From NCBI GenBank assembly GCA_964057225.1, contig OZ059895.1:13206001-13270000 (forward strand): DNA of 64,000 bases. The letters run 5' to 3'. The position numbers and the translations under genes were made by a program. Positions 13,410 through 25,723 of the stretch are shown here, in pieces (within the stretch, counting starts at the first letter, position 1; every line of letters begins with the position of its first letter). The stretch comes from Auanema rhodensis (lineage: Eukaryota > Nematoda > Chromadorea > Rhabditida > Rhabditidae). Under the pieces are notes generated by a model. The model saw only the letters and a program-made list of their open reading frames with translations, was not told where the DNA came from and did not search any database.

Positions 13410-13777
13410 GAAAATACCTGATATTCAATGATTTACATACTTATCCTCGTTATTGTTTTTTTTCCAATTTCATGTTAGTTATGTAATTTTCTACGTTACA
13501 TCTAAATTCCTCGATGATATCAAATCTTATGTGCTCCAAATACAATAAATTAAAAAAGGTTTCACAGTTGTATAGTGTTAAAACAATGTTTGTTTCAATA
13601 GGAAATAGATAGAAACAGTAAAGTTAAGATGAAGGTTCATAAACTACTGGTTTATAACTGTAATATAGAAATAAGATTGAAGATATTTTGATGCCTTGGG
13701 TTGAGCTATCTAAGTAAAACTGCTGGAAAATTAAAAACATTTGTTACGGAAGAGATAAAATTGAAAATCAGCTGCAT

Positions 13778-13808
13778 GGCGTACTTTCAACGTGGTATGG
13801 TCGTAAGC
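13778..13808 (-). pseudogene. 5S 5'-end remnant in a 399-bp unit
   Basis: Type a short unit. Confidence 0.9.
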
Positions 13809-14177
13809 GAAAAAATCTGATATTCAATGATTTACATACTTATCCTCGTTATTGTTTTTTTTCCAATTTCATGTTAGTTATGTAATTTTCTACGTTACAT
13901 CTAAACTCCTCGATGATATCAAATCTTATGAGCTCCAAATACAATAAATTAAAAAAGGTTTCACAGTTGTATAGTGTTTAAACAATGTTTGTTTCAATAG
14001 AAAATAGATAGAAACAGTAAAGTTAAGATGAAGGTTCATAAACTACTGGTTTATAACTGTAGTATAGAAATAAGATTGAAGATATTTTGATGCCTTGGGT
14101 TGAGCTATCTAAGTAAAACTGCTGGAAAATTAAAAACATTTGTTACGGAAGAGATAAAATTGAAAATCAGCTGCATT

Positions 14178-14207
14178 GCGTACTTTCAACGTGGTATGGT
14201 CGTAAGC
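14178..14207 (-). pseudogene. 5S 5'-end remnant in a 399-bp unit
   Basis: Type b short unit. Confidence 0.9.
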
Positions 14208-14576
14208 GAAAATACCTGATATTCAATGATTTACATACTTATCCTCGTTATTGTTTTTTTTCCAATTTCATGTTAGTTATGTAATTTTCTACGTTACATC
14301 TAAATTCCTCGATGATATCAAATCTTATGTGCTCCAAATACAATAAATTAAAAAAGGTTTCACAGTTGTATAGTGTTAAAACAATGTTTGTTTCAATAGA
14401 AAATAGATAGAAACAGTAAAGTTAAGATGAAGGTTCATAAACTACTGGTTTATAACTGTAGTATAGAAATAAGATTGAAGATATTTTGATGCCTTGGGTT
14501 GAGCTATCTAAGTAAAACTGCTGGAAAATTAAAAACATTTGTTACGGAAGAGATAAAATTGAAAATCAGCTGCATT

Positions 14577-14606
14577 GCGTACTTTCAACGTGGTATGGTC
14601 GTAAGC
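14577..14606 (-). pseudogene. 5S 5'-end remnant in a 399-bp unit
   Basis: Type b short unit; last of the run of eight. Confidence 0.9.
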
Positions 14607-15017
14607 GAAAATACCTGATATTCAATGATTTACATACTTATCCTCGTTATTGTTTTTTTTCCAATTTCATGTTAGTTATGTAATTTTCTACGTTACATCT
14701 AAATTCCTCGATGATATCAAATCTTATGTGCTCCAAATACAATAAATTAAAAAAGGTTTCACAGTTGTATAGTGTTAAAACAATGTTTGTTTCAATAGGA
14801 AATAGATAGAAACAGTAAAGTTAAGATGAAGGTTCATAAACTACTGGTTTATAACTGTAATATAGAAATAAGATTGAAGATATTTTGATGCCTTGGGTTG
14901 AGCTATCTAAGTAAAACTGCTGGAAAATTAAAAACATTTGTTACGGAAGAGATAAAATTGAAAATCAGCTGCATTGCGTACTTTCAATGTGGTATGATCG
15001 TTAAAAAAATTTGAAAA

Positions 15018-15135
15018 GCTTACGGCACCCGGGATTCCCAAGCCGTCTCCGATCCAAGTACTAACCGGGCCCAACGTTGCTTGACTTCCCAGATCGGACG
15101 GGATGGCGTACTTTCAACGTGGTATGGTCGTAAGC
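15018..15135 (-). rRNA. 5S ribosomal RNA
   Basis: Carries C48G. Confidence 0.92.
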
Positions 15136-15546
15136 GAAAATACCTGATATTCAATGATTTACATACTTATCCTCGTTATTGTTTTTTTTCCAATTTCATG
15201 TTAGTTATGTAATTTTCTACGTTACATCTAAATTCCTCGATGATATCAAATCTTATGAGCTCCAAATACAATAAATTAAAAAAGGTTTCACAGTTGTATA
15301 GTGTTAAAACAATGTTTGTTTCAATAGGAAATAGATAGAAACAGTAAAGTTAAGATGAAGGTTCATGAACTACTGGTTTATAACTGTAATATAGAAATAA
15401 GATTGAAGATATTTTGATGCCTCGGGTTGAGCTATCTAAGTAAAACTGCTGGAAAATTAAAAACATTTGTTACTGAAGAGATAAAATTGAAAATCAGCTG
15501 CATGGCGTACTTTCAACGTGGTATGATCGTTAAAAAAATTTGAAAA

Positions 15547-15664
15547 GCTTACGGCACCCGGGATTCCCAAGCCGTCTCCGATCCAAGTACTAACCGGGTC
15601 CAACGTTGCTTGACTTGCCAGATCGGACGGGATGGCGTACTTTCAACGTGGTATGGTCGTAAGC
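15547..15664 (-). rRNA. 5S ribosomal RNA
   Basis: Carries G66A. Confidence 0.92.
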
Positions 15665-16075
15665 GAAAATACCTGATATTCAATGATTTACATACTTATC
15701 CTCGTTATTGTTTTTTTTCCAATTTCATGTTAGTTATGTAGTTTTCTACGTTACATCTAAATTCCTCGATGATATCAAATCTTATGAGCTCCAAATACAA
15801 TAAATTAAAAAAGGTTTCACAGTTGTATAGTGTTAAAACAATGTTTGTTTCAATAGGAAATAGATAGAAACAGTAAAGTTAAGATGAAGGTTCATAAACT
15901 ACTGGTTTATAACTGTAATATAGAAATAAGATTGAAGATATTTTGATGCCTCGGGTTGAGCTATCTAAGTAAAACTGCTGGAAAATTAAAAACATTTGTT
16001 ACTGAAGAGATAAAATTGAAAATCAGCTGCATGGCGTACTTTCAACGTGGTATGATCGTTAAAAAAATTTGAAAA

Positions 16076-16193
16076 GCTTACGGCACCCGGGATTCCCAAG
16101 CCGTCTCCGATTCAAGTACTAACCGGGCCCAACGTTGCTTGACTCGCCAGATCGGACGGGATGGCGTACTTTCAACGTGGTATGGTCGTAAGC
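16076..16193 (-). rRNA. 5S ribosomal RNA
   Basis: Carries A49G and G82A. Confidence 0.9.
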
Positions 16194-16605
16194 GAAAATA
16201 CCTGATATTCAATGATTTACATACTTATCCTCGTTATTGTTTTTTTTTCCAATTTCATGTTAGTTATGTAATTTTCTACGTTACATCTAAATTCCTCGAT
16301 GATATCAAATCTTATGAGCTCCAAATACAATAAATTAAAAAAGGTTTCACAGTTGTATAGTGTTAAAACAATGTTTGTTTCAATAGGAAATAGATAGAAA
16401 CAGTAAAGTTAAGATGAAGGTTCATAAACTACTGGTTTATAACTGTAATATAGAAATAAGATTGAAGATATTTTGATGCCTCGGGTTGAGCTATCTAAGT
16501 AAAACTGCTAGAAAATTAAAAACATTTGTTACTGAAGAGATAAAATTGAAAATCAGCTGCATGGCGTACTTTCAACGTGGTATGATCGTTAAAAAAATTT
16601 GAAAA

Positions 16606-16723
16606 GCTTACGGCACCCGGGATTCCCAAGCCGTCTCCGATCCAAGTACTAACCGGGCCCAACGTTGCTTGACTTGCCAGATCGGACGGGATGGCGTACT
16701 TTCAACGTGGTATGGTCGTAAGC
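16606..16723 (-). rRNA. 5S ribosomal RNA
   Basis: Consensus copy. Confidence 0.95.
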
Positions 16724-17134
16724 GAAAATACCTGATATTCAATGATTTACATACTTATCCTCGTTATTGTTTTTTTTCCAATTTCATGTTAGTTATGTAA
16801 TTTTCTACGTTACATCTAAATTCCTCGATGATATCAAATCTTATGAGCTCCAAATACAATAAATTAAAAAAGGTTTCACAGTTGTATAGTGTTAAAACAA
16901 TGTTTGTTTCAATAGGAAATAGATAGAAACAGTAAAGTTAAGATGAAGGTTCATAAACTACTGGTTTATAACTGTAATATAGAAATAAGATTGAAGATAT
17001 TTTGATGCCTCGGGTTGAGCTATCTAAGTAAAACTGCTGGAAAATTAAAAACATTTGTTACTGAAGAGATAAAATTGAAAATCAGCTGCATGGCGTACTT
17101 TCAACGTGGTATGATCGTTAAAAAAATTTGAAAA

Positions 17135-17252
17135 GCTTACGGCACCCGGGATTCCCAAGCCGTCTCCGATCCAAGTACTAACCGGGCCCAACGTTGCTTG
17201 ACTTGCCAGATCGGACGGGATGGCGTACTTTCAACGTGGTATGGTCGTAAGC
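17135..17252 (-). rRNA. 5S ribosomal RNA
   Basis: Consensus copy; last complete gene of the left arm before four short units. Confidence 0.95.
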
Positions 17253-17620
17253 GAAAATACCTGATATTCAATGATTTACATACTTATCCTCGTTATTGTT
17301 TTTTTTCCAATTTCATGTTAGTTATGTAATTTTCTACGTTACATCTAAATTCCTCGATGATATCAAATCTTATGAGCTCCAAATACAATAAATTAAAAAA
17401 GGTTTCACAGTTGTATAGTGTTAAAACAATGTTTGTTTCAATAGGAAATAGATAGAAACAGTAAAGTTAAGATGAAGGTTCATAAACTACTGGTTTATAA
17501 CTGTAATATAGAAATAAGATTGAAGATATTTTGATGCCTTGGGTTGAGCTATCTAAGTAAAACTGCTGGAAAATTAAAAACATTTGTTACGGAAGAGATA
17601 AAATTGAAAATCAGCTGCAT

Positions 17621-17651
17621 GGCGTACTTTCAACGTGGTATGGTCGTAAGC
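17621..17651 (-). pseudogene. 5S 5'-end remnant in a 399-bp unit
   Basis: Type a short unit. Confidence 0.9.
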
Positions 17652-18020
17652 GAAAAAATCTGATATTCAATGATTTACATACTTATCCTCGTTATTGTTT
17701 TTTTTCCAATTTCATGTTAGTTATGTAATTTTCTACGTTACATCTAAACTCCTCGATGATATCAAATCTTATGAGCTCCAAATACAATAAATTAAAAAAG
17801 GTTTCACAGTTGTATAGTGTTTAAACAATGTTTGTTTCAATAGAAAATAGATAGAAACAGTAAAGTTAAGATGAAGGTTCATAAACTACTGGTTTATAAC
17901 TGTAGTATAGAAATAAGATTGAAGATATTTTGATGCCTTGGGTTGAGCTATCTAAGTAAAACTGCTGGAAAATTAAAAACATTTGTTACGGAAGAGATAA
18001 AATTGAAAATCAGCTGCATT

Positions 18021-18050
18021 GCGTACTTTCAACGTGGTATGGTCGTAAGC
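18021..18050 (-). pseudogene. 5S 5'-end remnant in a 399-bp unit
   Basis: Type b short unit. Confidence 0.9.
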
Positions 18051-18418
18051 GAAAATACCTGATATTCAATGATTTACATACTTATCCTCGTTATTGTTTT
18101 TTTTCCAATTTCATGTTAGTTATGTAATTTTCTACGTTACATCTAAATTCCTCGATGATATCAAATCTTATGTGCTCCAAATACAATAAATTAAAAAAGG
18201 TTTCACAGTTGTATAGTGTTAAAACAATGTTTGTTTCAATAGGAAATAGATAGAAACAGTAAAGTTAAGATGAAGGTTCATAAACTACTGGTTTATAACT
18301 GTAATATAGAAATAAAATTGAAGATATTTTGATGCCTTGGGTTGAGCTATCTAAGTAAAACTGCTGGAAAATTAAAAACATTTGTTACGGAAGAGATAAA
18401 ATTGAAAATCAGCTGCAT

Positions 18419-18449
18419 GGCGTACTTTCAACGTGGTATGGTCGTAAGC
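18419..18449 (-). pseudogene. 5S 5'-end remnant in a 399-bp unit
   Basis: Type a short unit. Confidence 0.9.
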
Positions 18450-18818
18450 GAAAAAATCTGATATTCAATGATTTACATACTTATCCTCGTTATTGTTTTT
18501 TTTCCAATTTCATGTTAGTTATGTAATTTTCTACGTTACATCTAAACTCCTCGATGATATCAAATCTTATGAGCTCCAAATACAATAAATTAAAAAAGGT
18601 TTCACAGTTGTATAGTGTTTAAACAATGTTTGTTTCAATAGAAAATAGATAGAAACAGTAAAGTTAAGATGAAGGTTCATAAACTACTGGTTTATAACTG
18701 TAGTATAGAAATAAGATTGAAGATATTTTGATGCCTTGGGTTGAGCTATCTAAGTAAAACTGCTGGAAAATTAAAAACATTTGTTACGGAAGAGATAAAA
18801 TTGAAAATCAGCTGCATT

Positions 18819-18848
18819 GCGTACTTTCAACGTGGTATGGTCGTAAGC
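18819..18848 (-). pseudogene. 5S 5'-end remnant in a 399-bp unit
   Basis: Type b short unit; the last remnant before the inversion point. Confidence 0.9.
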
Positions 18849-19237
18849 GAAAATACCTGATATTCAATGATTTACATACTTATCCTCGTTATTGTTTTTT
18901 TTCCAATTTCATGTTAGTTATGTAATTTTCTACGTTACATCTAAATTCCTCGATGATATCAAATCTTATGAGCTCCAAATACAATAAATTAAAAAAGGTT
19001 TCACAGTTGTATAGTGTTAAAACAATGTTTGTTTCAATAGGAAATAGATAGAAACAGTAAAGTTAAGATGAAGGTTCATAAACTACTGGTTTATAACTGT
19101 AATATAGAAATAAGATTGAAGATATTTTGATGCCTTGGGTTGAGCTATCTAAGTAAAACTGCTGGAAAATTAAAAACATTTGTTACGGAAGAGATAAAAT
19201 TGAAAATCAGCTGCATTGCGTACTTTCAATGTGGTAT

Positions 19238-19576
19238 TGTTCCATACGTGTCTTATAAAGAAGGCGGTTGACAACGTCAACCGACTTTTGGTTAATAGAA
19301 TTCAATAAGAAACTAGACCTGAACTACTTTTTGTATAAATTCAATTATATTTGTAATTAATATTTTTCTATATAAACCCCTGAGAAAGCAACTAGGTTGG
19401 CTTTCTCATAACATGTAGTTTCATTTATTTGATTATTGTATTTTGCTTTTATAGTTGTATTTCCATATTCTGAATAAACTTCTTTTTCTCTACTCTCTGT
19501 TACTTTTACAATGGCATTCACACTATTAAAGTCCATATGGTTACCTAGCCGGAACCCTAGGAACCAATATGGAACG
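19238..19576 (+). mobile_element. Solo LTR at the array inversion point
   Basis: A 339-bp block found in no 5S unit, starting TGTTCCATAC and ending ATGGAACG as the element B LTR does. Its first 60 bp closely match that LTR but with several changes, so it is a relative, not a copy. It has a TATA box (TATATAAA, 19369-19376), AATAAA (19473-19478) and the palindrome GGTTGACAACGTCAACC (19266-19282) 28 bp from its left end, all placed as in the full elements. There is no primer-binding site or internal region. The flanking 4-mers differ (gtat left, ttgg right) and the 5S array changes strand across it, so it is not a simple target-duplicated insertion. Confidence 0.88.
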
Positions 19577-19634
19577 TTGGAAAAAAAACAATAACGAGGA
19601 TAAGTATGTAAATCATTGAATATCAGGTATTTTC

Positions 19635-19752
19635 GCTTACGACCATACCACGTTGAAAGTACGCCATCCCGTCCGATCTGGCAAGTCAAGCAACGTTGGG
19701 CCCGGTTAGTACTTGGATCGGAGACGGCTTGGGAATCCCGGGTGCCGTAAGC
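19635..19752 (+). rRNA. 5S ribosomal RNA
   Basis: Consensus copy, 58 bp downstream of the solo LTR. Confidence 0.95.
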
Positions 19753-20163
19753 TTTTCAAATTTTTTTAACGATCATACCACGTTGAAAGTACGCAATGCA
19801 GCTGATTTTCAATTTTATCTCTTCCGTAACAAATGTTTTCAATTTTCTAGCAGTTTTACTTAGATAGCTCAACCTAAGGCATCAAAATATCTTCAATCTT
19901 ATTTCTATATTACAGTTATAAACCAGTAGTTTATGAACCTTCATCTTAACTTTACTGTTTCTATCTATTTCCTTTTGAAACAAACATTGTTTTAACACTA
20001 TACAACTGTGAAACCTTTTTTAATTTATTGTATTTGGAGCTCATAAGATTTGATATCATCGAGGAATTTAGATGTAACGTAGAAAATTACATAACTAACA
20101 TGAAATTGGAAAAAAAACAATAACGAGGATAAGTATGTAAATCATTGAATATCAGGTATTTTC

Positions 20164-20281
20164 GCTTACGACCATACCACGTTGAAAGTACGCCATCCCG
20201 TCAGATCTGGCAAGTCAAGCAACGTTGGGCTCGGTTAGTACTTGGATCGGAGACGGCTTGGAAATCCCGGGTGCCGTAAGC
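20164..20281 (+). rRNA. 5S ribosomal RNA, three changes
   Basis: Carries C40A, C68T and G99A; likely a degenerate copy. The same trio recurs at 21751. Confidence 0.85.
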
Positions 20282-20692
20282 TTTTCAATTTTTTTTAACG
20301 ATCATACCACGTTGAAAGTACGCAATGCAGCTGATTTTCAATTTTATCTCTTCCGTAACAAATGTTTTTAATTTTCCAGCAGTTTTACTTAGATAGCTAA
20401 ACCGAAGGCAGCGAATTATCTCTAATCTTATTCCTATATTACAGTTATAAACCAGTAGTTTATGAACCTTCATCTTAACTTTACTGTTTCTATCTATTTC
20501 CTATTGAAACAAACATTGTTTAAACACTATACAACTGTGAAACCTTTTTTAATTTATTGTATTTGGATCTCATAAGATTTGATATCATCGAGGGATTTAG
20601 ATGTAACGTAGAAAATTACATAACTAACATGAAATTGGAAAAAAAACCATAACGAGGATAAGTATGTAAATCATTGAATATCAGATATTTTC

Positions 20693-20810
20693 GCTTTCGA
20701 CCATACCACGTTGAAAGTACGCCATCCCGTCCGATCTGGCAAGTCAAGCAACGTTGGGCCCGGTTAGTACTTGGATCGGAGACGGCTTGGGAATCCCGGG
20801 TGCCGTAAGC
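20693..20810 (+). rRNA. 5S ribosomal RNA
   Basis: Carries A5T, which breaks a helix I pair with the 3' end. Confidence 0.9.
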
Positions 20811-21221
20811 TTTTCAATTTTTTTTAACGATCATACCACGTTGAAAGTACGCAATGCAGCTGATTTTCAATTTTATCTCTTCCGTAACAAATGTTTTTAA
20901 TTTTCTAGCAGTTTTACTTAGATAGCTCAACCCAAGGCATCAAAATATCTTCAATCTTATTTCTATATTACAGTTATAAACCAGTAGTTTATGAACCTTC
21001 ATCTTAACTTTACTGTTTCTATCTATTTCCTATTGAAACAAACATTGTTTTAACACTATACAACTGTGAAACCTTTTTTAATTTATTGTATTTGGAGCTC
21101 ATAAGATTTGATATCATCGAGGAATTTAGATGTAACGTAGAAAATTACATAACTAACATGAAATTGGAAAAAAAACAATAACGAGGATAAGTATGTAAAT
21201 CATTGAATATCAGATATTTTC

Positions 21222-21339
21222 GCTTACGACCATACCACGTTGAAAGTACGCCATCCCGTCCGATCTGGCAAGTCAAGCAACGTTGGGCCCGGTTAGTACT
21301 TGGATCGGAGACGGCTTGGGAATCCCGGGTGCCGTAAGC
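21222..21339 (+). rRNA. 5S ribosomal RNA
   Basis: Consensus copy. Confidence 0.95.
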
Positions 21340-21750
21340 TTTTCAAATTTTTTTAACGATCATACCACGTTGAAAGTACGCAATGCAGCTGATTTTCAAT
21401 TTTATCTCTTCCGTAACAAATGTTTTCAATTTTCTAGCAGTTTTACTTAGATAGCTCAACCCAAGGCATCAAAATATCTTCAATCTTATTTCTATATTAC
21501 AGTTATAAACCAGTAGTTTATGAACCTTCATCTTAACTTTACTGTTTCTATCTATTTCCTTTTGAAACAAACATTGTTTTAACACTATACAACTGTGAAA
21601 CCTTTTTTAATTTATTGTATTTGGAGCTCATAAGATTTGATATCATCGAGGAATTTAGATGTAACGTAGAAAATTACATAACTAACATGAAATTGGAAAA
21701 AAAACAATAACGAGGATAAGTATGTAAATCATTGAATATCAGATATTTTC

Positions 21751-21868
21751 GCTTACGACCATACCACGTTGAAAGTACGCCATCCCGTCAGATCTGGCAA
21801 GTCAAGCAACGTTGGGCTCGGTTAGTACTTGGATCGGAGACGGCTTGGAAATCCCGGGTGCCGTAAGC
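21751..21868 (+). rRNA. 5S ribosomal RNA, three changes
   Basis: Carries C40A, C68T and G99A, a duplicate of the copy at 20164. Confidence 0.85.
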
Positions 21869-22279
21869 TTTTCAATTTTTTTTAACGATCATACCACGTT
21901 GAAAGTACGCAATGCAGCTGATTTTCAATTTTATCTCTTCCGTAACAAATGTTTTTAATTTTCCAGCAGTTTTACTTAGATAGCTAAACCGAAGGCAGCG
22001 AATTATCTCTAATCTTATTCCTATATTACAGTTATAAACCAGTAGTTTATGAACCTTCATCTTAACTTTACTGTTTCTATCTATTTCCTATTGAAACAAA
22101 CATTGTTTAAACACTATACAACTGTGAAACCTTTTTTAATTTATTGTATTTGGATCTCATAAGATTTGATATCATCGAGGGATTTAGATGTAACGTAGAA
22201 AATTACATAACTAACATGAAATTGGAAAAAAAACCATAACGAGGATAAGTATGTAAATCATTGAATATCAGATATTTTC

Positions 22280-22397
22280 GCTTTCGACCATACCACGTTG
22301 AAAGTACGCCATCCCGTCCGATCTGGCAAGTCAAGCAACGTTGGGCCCGGTTAGTACTTGGATCGGAGACGGCTTGGGAATCCCGGGTGCCGTAAGC
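22280..22397 (+). rRNA. 5S ribosomal RNA
   Basis: Carries A5T. Confidence 0.9.
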
Positions 22398-22808
22398 TTT
22401 TCAATTTTTTTTAACGATCATACCACGTTGAAAGTACGCAATGCAGCTGATTTTCAATTTTATCTCTTCCGTAACAAATGTTTTTAATTTTCTAGCAGTT
22501 TTACTTAGATAGCTCAACCCAAGGCATCAAAATATCTTCAATCTTATTTCTATATTACAGTTATAAACCAGTAGTTTATGAACCTTCATCTTAACTTTAC
22601 TGTTTCTATCTATTTCCTATTGAAACAAACATTGTTTTAACACTATACAACTGTGAAACCTTTTTTAATTTATTGTATTTGGAGCTCATAAGATTTGATA
22701 TCATCGAAGAATTTAGATGTAACGTAGAAAATTACATAACTAACATGAAATTGGAAAAAAAACAATAACGAGGATAAGTATGTAAATCATTGAATATCAG
22801 GTATTTTC

Positions 22809-22926
22809 GCTTACGACCATACCACGTTGAAAGTACGCCATCCCGTCCGATCTGGCAAGTCAAGCAACGTTGGGCCCGGTTAGTACTTGGATCGGAGACG
22901 GCTTGGGAATCCCGGGTGCCGTAAGC
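22809..22926 (+). rRNA. 5S ribosomal RNA
   Basis: Consensus copy. Confidence 0.95.
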
Positions 22927-23337
22927 TTTTCAAATTTTTTTAACGATCATACCACGTTGAAAGTACGCAATGCAGCTGATTTTCAATTTTATCTCTTCCG
23001 TAACAAATGTTTTCAATTTTCTAGCAGTTTTACTTAGATAGCTCAACCCAAGGCATCAAAATATCTTCAATCTTATTTCTATATTACAGTTATAAACCAG
23101 TAGTTTATGAACCTTCATCTTAACTTTACTGTTTCTATCTATTTCCTTTTGAAACAAACATTGTTTTAACACTATACAACTGTGAAACCTTTTTTAATTT
23201 ATTGTATTTGGAGCTCATAAGATTTGATATCATCGAGGAATTTAGATGTAACGTAGAAAATTACATAACTAACATGAAATTGGAAAAAAAACAATAACGA
23301 GGATAAGTATGTAAATCATTGAATATCAGATATTTTC

Positions 23338-23368
23338 GCTTACGACCATACCACGTTGAAAGTACGCC
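23338..23368 (+). pseudogene. 5S 5'-end remnant in a 399-bp unit
   Basis: 5S nucleotides 1-31 run straight into the spacer (atgcagctg). The same 130-bp deletion as in the left arm. Confidence 0.9.
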
Positions 23369-23736
23369 ATGCAGCTGATTTTTAATTTTATCTCTTCCGT
23401 AACAAATGTTTTCAATTTTCCAGCAGTTTTACTTAGATAGCTAAACCGAAGGCAGCGAATTATCTCTAATCTTATTCCTATATTACAGTTATAAACCAGT
23501 AGTTTATGAACCTTCATCTTAACTTTACTGTTTCTATCTATTTCCTATTGAAACAAACATTGTTTTAACACTATACAACTGTGAAACCTTTTTTAATTTA
23601 TTGTATTTGGAGCTCATAAGATTTGATATCATCGAGGAATTTAGATGTAACGTAGAAAATTACATAACTAACATGAAATTGGAAAAAAAACCATAACGAG
23701 GATAAGTATGTAAATCATTGAATATCAGATATTTCC

Positions 23737-23854
23737 GCTTACGACCATACCACGTTGAAAGTACGCCATCCCGTCCGATCTGGCAAGTCAAGCAACGTTG
23801 GGCCCGGTTAGTACTTGGATCGGAGACGGCTTGGGAATCCCGGGTGCCGTAAGC
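23737..23854 (+). rRNA. 5S ribosomal RNA
   Basis: Consensus gene. Confidence 0.95.
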
Positions 23855-24265
23855 TTTTCAAATTTTTTTAACGATCATACCACGTTGAAAGTACGCCGTG
23901 CAGCTGATTTTCAATTTTATCTCTTCCGTAACAAATGTTTTTAATTTTCTAGCAGTTTTACTTAGATAGCTCAACCCAAGGCATCAAAATATCTTCAATC
24001 TTATTTCTATATTACAGTTATAAACCAGTAGTTTATGAACCTTCATCTTAACTTTACTGTTTCTATCTATTTCCTATTGAAACAAACATTGTTTTAACAC
24101 TATACAACTGTGAAACCTTTTTTAATTTATTGTATTTGGAGCTCATAAGATTTGATATCATCGAGGAATTTAGATGTAACGTAGAAAATTACATAACTAA
24201 CATGAAATTGGAAAAAAAACAATAAGGAGGATAAGTATGTAAATCATTGAATATCAGGTATTTTC

Positions 24266-24383
24266 GCTTACGACCATACCACGTTGAAAGTACGCCATCC
24301 TGTCCGATCTGGCAAGTCAAGCAACGTTGGGCCCGGTTAGTACTTGGATCGGAGACGGCTTGGGAATCCCGGGTGCCGTAAGC
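24266..24383 (+). rRNA. 5S ribosomal RNA
   Basis: Carries C36T, a marker shared by seven copies in the plus-strand arrays. Confidence 0.93.
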
Positions 24384-24795
24384 TTTTCAATTTTTTTTAA
24401 CGATCATACCACGTTGAAAGTACGCAATGCAGCTGATTTTCAATTTTATCTCTTCCGTAACAAATGTTTTTAATTTTCTAGCAGTTTTACTTAGATAGCT
24501 CAACCCAAGGCATCAAAATATCTTCAATCTTATTTCTATATTACAGTTATAAACCAGTAGTTTATGAACCTTCATCTTAACTTTACTGTTTCTATCTATT
24601 TCCTATTGAAACAAACATTGTTTTAACACTATACAACTGTGAAACCTTTTTTAATTTATTGTATTTGGAGCTCATAAGATTTGATATCATCGAGGAATTT
24701 AGATGTAACGTAGAAAATTACATAACTAACATGAAATTGGAAAAAAAAACAATAACGAGGATAAGTATGTAAATCATTGAATATCAGATATTTTC

Positions 24796-24913
24796 GCTTT
24801 CGACCATACCACGTTGAAAGTACGCCATCCCGTCCGATCTGGCAAGTCAAGCAACGTTGGGCCCGGTTAGTACTTGGATCGGAGACGGCTTGGGAATCCC
24901 GGGTGCCGTAAGC
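24796..24913 (+). rRNA. 5S ribosomal RNA
   Basis: Carries A5T. Confidence 0.9.
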
Positions 24914-25324
24914 TTTTCAATTTTTTTTAACGATCATACCACGTTGAAAGTACGCAATGCAGCTGATTTTCAATTTTATCTCTTCCGTAACAAATGTTTT
25001 CAATTTTCTAGCAGTTTTACTTAGATAGCTCAACCCAAGGCATCAAAATATCTTCAATCTTATTTCTATATTACAGTTATAAACCAGTAGTTTATGAACC
25101 TTCATCTTAACTTTACTGTTTCTATCTATTTCCTTTTGAAACAAACATTGTTTTAACACTATACAACTGTGAAACCTTTTTTAATTTATTGTATTTGGAG
25201 CTCATAAGATTTGATATCATCGAGGAATTTAGATGTAACGTAGAAAATTACATAACTAACATGAAATTGGAAAAAAAACAATAACGAGGATAAGTATGTA
25301 AATCATTGAATATCAGATATTTTC

Positions 25325-25355
25325 GCTTACGACCATACCACGTTGAAAGTACGCC
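25325..25355 (+). pseudogene. 5S 5'-end remnant in a 399-bp unit
   Basis: Duplicate of the short unit at 23338. Confidence 0.9.
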
Positions 25356-25723
25356 ATGCAGCTGATTTTTAATTTTATCTCTTCCGTAACAAATGTTTTC
25401 AATTTTCCAGCAGTTTTACTTAGATAGCTAAACCGAAGGCAGCGAATTATCTCTAATCTTATTCCTATATTACAGTTATAAACCAGTAGTTTATGAACCT
25501 TCATCTTAACTTTACTGTTTCTATCTATTTCCTATTGAAACAAACATTGTTTTAACACTATACAACTGTGAAACCTTTTTTAATTTATTGTATTTGGAGC
25601 TCATAAGATTTGATATCATCGAGGAATTTAGATGTAACGTAGAAAATTACATAACTAACATGAAATTGGAAAAAAAACCATAACGAGGATAAGTATGTAA
25701 ATCATTGAATATCAGATATTTCC

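Larger units (their letters stand above)
1..19237 (-). repeat. 5S rDNA tandem array, left arm (5S genes on minus strand)
   Basis: Head-to-tail units of 529-530 bp, each with a 118-bp 5S gene read leftward and about 411 bp of AT-rich spacer. There are 26 complete genes and 13 shortened 399-bp units. Every long unit also carries, just past the gene's 3' end, a 26-bp copy of 5S nucleotides 5-30 with one change. Spacer variants recur in blocks: the 'taagagatcc' variant appears near 2660, 4780 and 7430, which shows multi-unit duplications. Bases 1-314 are spacer only. The arm ends inside the 26-bp 5S fragment of a unit, where the solo LTR begins. No protein gene is supported here: short open frames recur in every unit and follow the repeat. 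Confidence 0.95.

Noticed and set aside
19238..19576. Simple solo LTR from LTR-LTR recombination with target duplication
   Set aside because: Flanking 4-mers differ and the array changes strand across it.
19357..19689. A 110-codon frame crossing the solo LTR and the 5S gene
   Set aside because: It joins LTR and rRNA sequence and has no counterpart in other LTRs.
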